Shown here piece by piece: positions 7,495 to 10,274 of a stretch of DNA of 10,274 nt (the first letter of the stretch is position 1; each line of letters begins with the position of its first letter). Position numbers and translations under genes: made by a program. The DNA comes from Methyloceanibacter sp. (GTDB lineage Bacteria > Pseudomonadota > Alphaproteobacteria > Rhizobiales > Methyloligellaceae), in contig JALHTP010000205.1 in NCBI GenBank assembly GCA_022865725.1, positions 1 through 10,274 on the forward strand, written 5' to 3'. Below the pieces are notes generated by a model, which saw nothing but the letters and a program-made list of their open reading frames with translations, ran no database searches and was not told the DNA's origin.

Positions 7495-7551
7495 ATGCCG
7501 GTAAGAACGGTCCTCAGCTCTAATTCGGAACCAGCCCGGTTGCGGCGATGA
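7495..7551 (+). CDS. Candidate 18-residue micro-ORF between RRE and glycosyltransferase genes
   Basis: The ATG at 7495 follows directly on the TAA stop of the RRE gene, and its TGA (7549-7551) overlaps the ATG of the glycosyltransferase as ATGA. The peptide would be MPVRTVLSSNSEPARLRR. No ribosome site is visible, so any translation would rely on coupling from the gene before it. It could be a coupling device, a tiny peptide substrate or chance. No homology is known to me. Confidence 0.2.
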   Translation: MPVRTVLSSNSEPARLRR

Positions 7552-8273
7552 CCTCGACTGATCTGCCTATCTCGGTGATTGTGCCTGTCTGCAACGGGGC
7601 TGGCTTCCTTGCAGAGGCAATCGCCAGCGTACGCGCGCAGGATCCCCCGGTCGCCGAAATCATCGTCGTCGACGACGGTTCGACCGACGGATCGGGCGAT
7701 CTGGCCGAAACGCTTGGGTCCGACATTCGGGTCATTCGCCAGGACCGGAACGTGGGACCGGCGGCGGCGCGCAACTGCGGAATCACCGCGGCGATCGGAG
7801 CGACCATTGGCTTTCTCGACGTCGACGACCTTTGGACGTCCGATGCAACGTCACTTCTGTTGTCGGGTATGCGGCGGGTGTCGCAGCCGGCCATCGCGGC
7901 CGGCCGCATCAAAGTCATCAGCGGCCCGTTCCCATTTGGCGCGGCTGCGGCTTCCCCCATCATGGAGGGATGCGCAATGCACTTTGGCAGCTGTCTCATC
8001 CGTCGGCATGTTTTTGATGATATCGGTCTCCTTGACCCGGCCTTGCGCTACGGAGAGGACACCGATTGGTTCATGCGGGCCCGCGAACGGGGCGTTCCGA
8101 TCGCCGTAATCGATGCGGTCACGATGATTCACCGGCGGCACGAGGGCAATATGACTCTCCACGCCGATCACACGGTCGAATCGTCTCTCGAGGTGATTAA
8201 GCGTTCTCTCGACAGGCGCCGCGCCTCGGGCAAGGATGGAGTGCTCCCGCGCTGGACGAGTTTCAATCGATAG
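7548..8273 (+). CDS. Family 2 glycosyltransferase (GT-A fold)
   Basis: A 241-residue GT2 enzyme that would move a sugar from a nucleotide-sugar donor to an unknown acceptor; cytoplasmic, with no membrane span. The GT-A marks are in order: ISVIVPVCNGAGFLAEAIASV (8-28), nucleotide-binding VDDGSTDGS (41-49), NVGPAAARNCGI (68-79), metal-binding DVDD (91-94, followed by LW), and acceptor-site GEDTDW (169-174). The C terminus has HRRHEGNMT (195-203) and ends in KRSLDRRR. It is short for GT2, as catalytic-domain-only members are. It begins 53 bases after the RRE gene and stops 5 bases before its paralogue. The ribosome site is weak (GCGGCG). Pairing with an RRE protein suggests a peptide-linked or surface-glycan target, but this is inference. 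Confidence 0.88.
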   Translation: MTSTDLPISVIVPVCNGAGFLAEAIASVRAQDPPVAEIIVVDDGSTDGSGDLAETLGSDIRVIRQDRNVGPAAARNCGITAAIGATIGFLDVDDLWTSDATSLLLSGMRRVSQPAIAAGRIKVISGPFPFGAAAASPIMEGCAMHFGSCLIRRHVFDDIGLLDPALRYGEDTDWFMRARERGVPIAVIDAVTMIHRRHEGNMTLHADHTVESSLEVIKRSLDRRRASGKDGVLPRWTSFNR

Positions 8274-8278
8274 CGCCG

Positions 8279-8988
8279 ATGGACAAGGCCGCCATCTCGT
8301 TAGTCATCCCGGTTTTCAACGCCGAGCGATATATCGCCGCGACGATTGAAAGCGTGCTTGCCCAGACAGTGCCAGCCGACGAAATCATTGCCGTCATCGA
8401 CGGCGCCACCGATGGCACCCCTGCGATCCTGGCCGGCTATAGCGATCGACTTACTCTCATTGTGCAAGCGAACCGCGGCCTCTGCGCGGCCCTCAATCGC
8501 GGGGTAGAGGCCTCGAGACACCCATTCCTCTGTTTCCTCGACCATGACGACCTATGGGTGCCCGACAAGCTGAAGAAGCAGATGGAGTGGCTGACGCGGC
8601 ATCCCGAAACCCAAGCCGTGTTTGGCTATGCGCGTCAATTCATCAGCGAGGAGCTGGATGAAAAGAACCGGAGTCGACTCCTCTGCCCGCCGGAGCCGCA
8701 ACCGGGAATAGCCAAGACAACGATGCTCATTCGCCGCCCGCCTTTGAGCGCGTCGGCGGCTTCGACGAGACCTTGCGTTGTGGCGATTTCGTGGATTGGT
8801 TTGCGCGCGCGCGGGACGTTGGCTTGCGCACGCACGTGCTGACGGACGTGGTCACGCTACGGCGTCTGCACACCGACAACATGGGTGTTCTGCAAAACCG
8901 TCAGCAACAGCTTGAGTACATAACCGTGCTCAAGCGGACGCTGGACCGCCGGCGCGCACGCGCGCTTGATCCCCTGGAAAGGATCTAG
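8279..8988 (+). pseudogene. Second family 2 glycosyltransferase, split by a one-base frameshift
   Basis: A paralogue of the gene before it. Frame one (from the ATG at 8279) gives SLVIPVFNAERYIAATIESV, VIDGATDGT (39-47), NRGLCAALNRGV and DHDDLW (88-93), and reads correctly to MLIRR at 8723-8737. It then turns to nonsense and stops at 8842. The proper C-terminal half continues in another frame from about 8740: AFERVGGFDETLRCGDFVDW, then LHTDNMG and LKRTLDRRRARA, with stop at 8986-8988. Restoring one base in the C-rich run CGCCGCCCGCC (8732-8742) gives one protein of about 236 residues, matching the 241 of its neighbour. The break could be a true inactivating deletion, a sequencing error or, less likely, a recoding site. 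The first Asp of the usual DDG is Ile here. It lies 5 bases after the first GT. Confidence 0.82.
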
Positions 8989-9025
8989 GCGCATGGTTTA
9001 GGCGGTGTTCGGAGTACAAGGCGCC

Positions 9026-9031
9026 TATATA
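9026..9031 (+). promoter_or_regulatory. Candidate -10 box of the tRNA-Ser gene
   Basis: TATATA (inside CTATATATACC) lies 10 bases before the mature tRNA 5' end, a typical place for a tRNA -10. No good -35 is seen 16-18 bases upstream. Confidence 0.35.
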
Positions 9032-9041
9032 TACCGATGCC

Positions 9042-9131
9042 GGAGGGGTGGCCGAGTGGTTGAAGGCACCGGTCTTGAAAACCGGCAGACGCGCAAGCGT
9101 CTCGAGGGTTCGAATCCCTCCCCCTCCGCCA
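9042..9131 (+). tRNA. tRNA-Ser (anticodon UGA)
   Basis: A complete class II tRNA. The acceptor stem pairs GGAGGGG (9042-9048) with CCCCTCC (9121-9127), discriminator G9128, and an encoded CCA (9129-9131). The D arm is GCCGAGTGGTTGAAGGC. The anticodon stem CCGGT/ACCGG encloses loop CTTGAAA with anticodon TGA (9076-9078), reading UCA codons. The long variable arm GACGC-GCAA-GCGTC is typical of tRNA-Ser. The T arm is GAGGG-TTCGAAT-CCCTC. It appears functional. Its 3' end borders degraded accessory DNA, as often seen when a tRNA gene has served as an integration site. Confidence 0.97.
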
Positions 9132-9145
9132 TATAACCGCAGAAA

Positions 9146-9394
9146 TCAGCCATTTATCGAGCAGTTAGCGGTCATGTAGACAGTTCTTGATACGCTGGGC
9201 AGGCCGAGATCAGGGGACACTCGATTGATGTGGTTTTGACCCCGTTGATCCCACACGAAGGCAGTCGGCGGGGTATCGGGTAATGGTTCCCGTTTGGAAC
9301 CTTTACTGCCGCCGCCCTTGCTGTGCTGCGGCCCATTCTTCTCCATCTCGGCCAGCAATTGGCCAGCCCTAGCTTCGGCTCGGCCTCTGCAAGC
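9146..9394 (-). pseudogene. Remnant of a phage/element-associated protein gene
   Basis: On the minus strand, 9394 down to about 9263 encodes RAEARAGQLLAEMEKNG, then a KGGGSKGSKREPLPDTPPT stretch. From memory, this resembles the middle of proteins common in rhizobial prophages and islands, which usually run RAERRxGELLAEMEK...PPTLADLGI. Here the match ends at PPT (9263-9271); what follows (AFVWDQRGQNHIN) does not fit. A TGA stop lies just upstream at 9397-9395, while the neighbouring frame reads NLDELAEAEPK, suggesting a frameshift. I see no start or ribosome site. It is best read as a decayed fragment with lost ends. The original function is not known to me with certainty. Confidence 0.5.
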
Positions 9395-9446
9395 TCATCG
9401 AGATTTGTGCCGTGCTGTGCAGACTGTGTGCAGCGTGCGGTCAGCG

Positions 9447-9644
9447 TTACAGCGTCCGGCCAGAACAGCCGACCGCGCGTGCAGTCATCCGGCCTTGGCG
9501 CGCCCTGTCCTCGATGAACGCGGCGAGCTTGGGATTGAGACGGCCGCAAGCCCAGCCTTTGTCGCCCATCGCGAGATATTGACAGGTAGCCGCGCCTCGG
9601 CCGAGTCTACACGTAGCAACCACAAACGAGCTTGTATTTTGCAT
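9447..9644 (-). CDS. Small cysteine-containing protein, unknown function
   Basis: A 65-residue protein starting MQNTSSFVVATCRLGRGAAT. The start at 9644 is chosen because AGGAG (9654-9650 on the minus strand, within GAGAGGAGATCGA) lies 5 bases before the ATG, the best ribosome site in this part of the window. The frame is open further upstream to 9755 but without such a signal. Four cysteines (12, 21, 33, 60), with a CRLGRGAATCQYLAMGDKGWAC core, could form a small metal site or disulfides. No signal peptide or membrane span is seen. The pattern recalls small hypothetical proteins of alphaproteobacterial phages, but I cannot name a family. The decayed phage-like remnant follows it in the same direction. 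Reality of the gene is moderately supported. Confidence 0.5.
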   Translation of the reverse strand: MQNTSSFVVATCRLGRGAATCQYLAMGDKGWACGRLNPKLAAFIEDRARQGRMTARAVGCSGRTL

Positions 9645-9786
9645 TCGATCTCCTCTCGACGGTGATCCTAGCAAGCCTCTTTGTCGGCACGATGGCCGGG
9701 TCGGGCGACCAGGCTGGGCGCGCCCTTGCCGGTGTGGTCGGACCTGCAAGCACAACGCCGCTCTACGGCGCGCGCAAAAATGGTGC

Positions 9787-9802
9787 TGTCCTAATTAGGA
9801 CA
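9787..9802. repeat. Perfect 16-bp palindrome
   Basis: TGTCCTAATTAGGACA is a perfect inverted repeat with no loop, in a gap between two minus-strand genes. It stands 31 bases downstream of the truncated membrane gene and 143 bases upstream of the small Cys protein. A two-fold site like this could bind a dimeric regulator or a recombinase. It is too compact to be an RNA terminator. Confidence 0.5.
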
Positions 9803-9832
9803 CTCGTTGGGGGAGTGGGGTGAGTTTGGAAT

Positions 9833-10126
9833 TTACGCTGGTCGCAAATATGACCAAGCCGTCCAATGAAGAGCCAGCAAACCCACGTCACCAAGGACGA
9901 GAGCAATGGCCATAGGAACCAAAAACATGGATTGTTGCCATTGATAGACCTTATTACCGAGCCCAGCCCCGAGGATAAGGAACATAAGAACGAGCCACCA
10001 CGGGAAGGTCATGAACATCCAAATTAACCCGCTCAGACCAAGGGGTATTACGGCGATTAGAAGCAGCCCCAGAAAGGGTTCGCCCAAACGTCCTCGGAAA
10101 ATCGGCGGTATGCACAGGACGATAAG
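9833..10126 (-). pseudogene. Small integral membrane protein, 5' end lost to an IS
   Basis: The minus-strand frame from about 10126 to the TAA at 9833 encodes some 97 residues with three strong membrane segments: PFLGLLLIAVIPLGLSGLIW, WWLVLMFLILGAGLGNKVY and MFLVPMAIALVLGDVGLLAL. Trp-rich turns and the ending SYLRPA look like a real membrane protein, though I do not recognise the family. The frame runs on to 10210, but that part reads antisense through the IS leader and transposase start (Cys/Arg/Trp-rich, unlike the rest). The original N terminus and start have therefore been replaced. No internal ATG has a good ribosome site. Base composition here is more AT-rich than the genes before 9000, in keeping with acquired DNA. 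Confidence 0.5.
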
Positions 10127-10274
10127 TGGAGTTTCTGCCTGACAGCGGGCACGCTGTGCCCATCGACTCAGGAGAGACCATGAGCAGACGACCACGCCGG
10201 AACCACACACCGGGCTTCAAGGCAAAGGTGGCGCTTGCCGCCATCAAGGGCGATCGAACACTGGCGCAGCTTGC
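10127..10274 (+). mobile_element. Left end of an IS3-family insertion sequence, cut by window end
   Basis: The transposase OrfA start at 10180 shows an IS3-type element. Such elements normally have their left inverted repeat some 40-80 bases before OrfA. TGGAGTTTCTGCCTGACAG at 10127 begins with TG at a suitable distance and may be that repeat, but the right end is outside the window, so the boundary is a guess. Confidence 0.5.
10180..10274 (+). CDS. IS3-family transposase OrfA (helix-turn-helix), 3' partial
   Basis: Starts MSRRPRRNHTPGFKAKVALA and runs off the window in the next 12 residues (AIKGDRTLAQLA). This is the N terminus of IS3-family OrfA (InsE/HTH_Tnp_1 type): a basic start, FKAKVALAAIKGDRTLAQLA as the first helices of the DNA-binding helix-turn-helix. 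OrfA binds the IS ends and is normally fused to the DDE catalytic OrfB by -1 frameshifting. A good ribosome site GGAG (10171-10174) lies 5 bases before the ATG. Completeness cannot be judged. Confidence 0.9.
   Translation, partial: MSRRPRRNHTPGFKAKVALAAIKGDRTLAQL

Noticed and set aside
9632..9823. + strand frame of 63 residues in the accessory region
   Set aside because: It begins with TTG without a ribosome site, overlaps the better-supported minus-strand Cys gene and ends in low-complexity sequence.
1..10274. CRISPR array or large tandem repeats
   Set aside because: No regularly spaced direct repeats were found by eye in any part of the window.

Overview
The window looks like chromosomal DNA from a high-GC alphaproteobacterium, most likely of the order Hyphomicrobiales (Rhizobiales). 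This is judged from codon use, the Slt70-type lytic transglycosylase, tandem OmpA-N/BON-like repeats, small DUF3096 and YihY/BrkB membrane proteins, and the intergenic style. No species is claimed.

Positions 1-6836 are ordinary envelope and housekeeping genes. A soluble lytic transglycosylase (cut at the 5' edge) is followed by an alpha/beta hydrolase on the + strand. Convergent to these is an exported protein with two OmpA-N/BON-like repeats. A DUF3096 micro-protein of 48 residues (4643-4789, minus strand) lies next, then a structured leader and a YjbE-type TerC metal-transport protein. The TerC gene converges tail to tail on a YihY/BrkB membrane protein, and the two stop codons share one CTAG.

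Positions 7057-8988 are a compact + strand cluster: a PqqD-like RRE protein with a distinctive C-terminal tail, then two tandem paralogous family 2 glycosyltransferases. The second is broken by a one-base frameshift near 8738. An 18-codon open frame fits exactly between the RRE gene's stop and the first glycosyltransferase's start. The cluster suggests peptide- or glycan-directed modification of unknown product and is the most interesting part of the window.

From 9042 a complete tRNA-Ser(UGA) marks the border of a degraded accessory region. This holds a frameshifted phage-like remnant, a small cysteine-containing gene with a strong Shine-Dalgarno, a perfect 16-bp palindrome, a small membrane protein gene that has lost its 5' end, and the left end of an IS3-family insertion sequence running off the window. 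tRNA-Ser genes are common integration sites, so this side is probably a decayed integrated element later hit by an IS.
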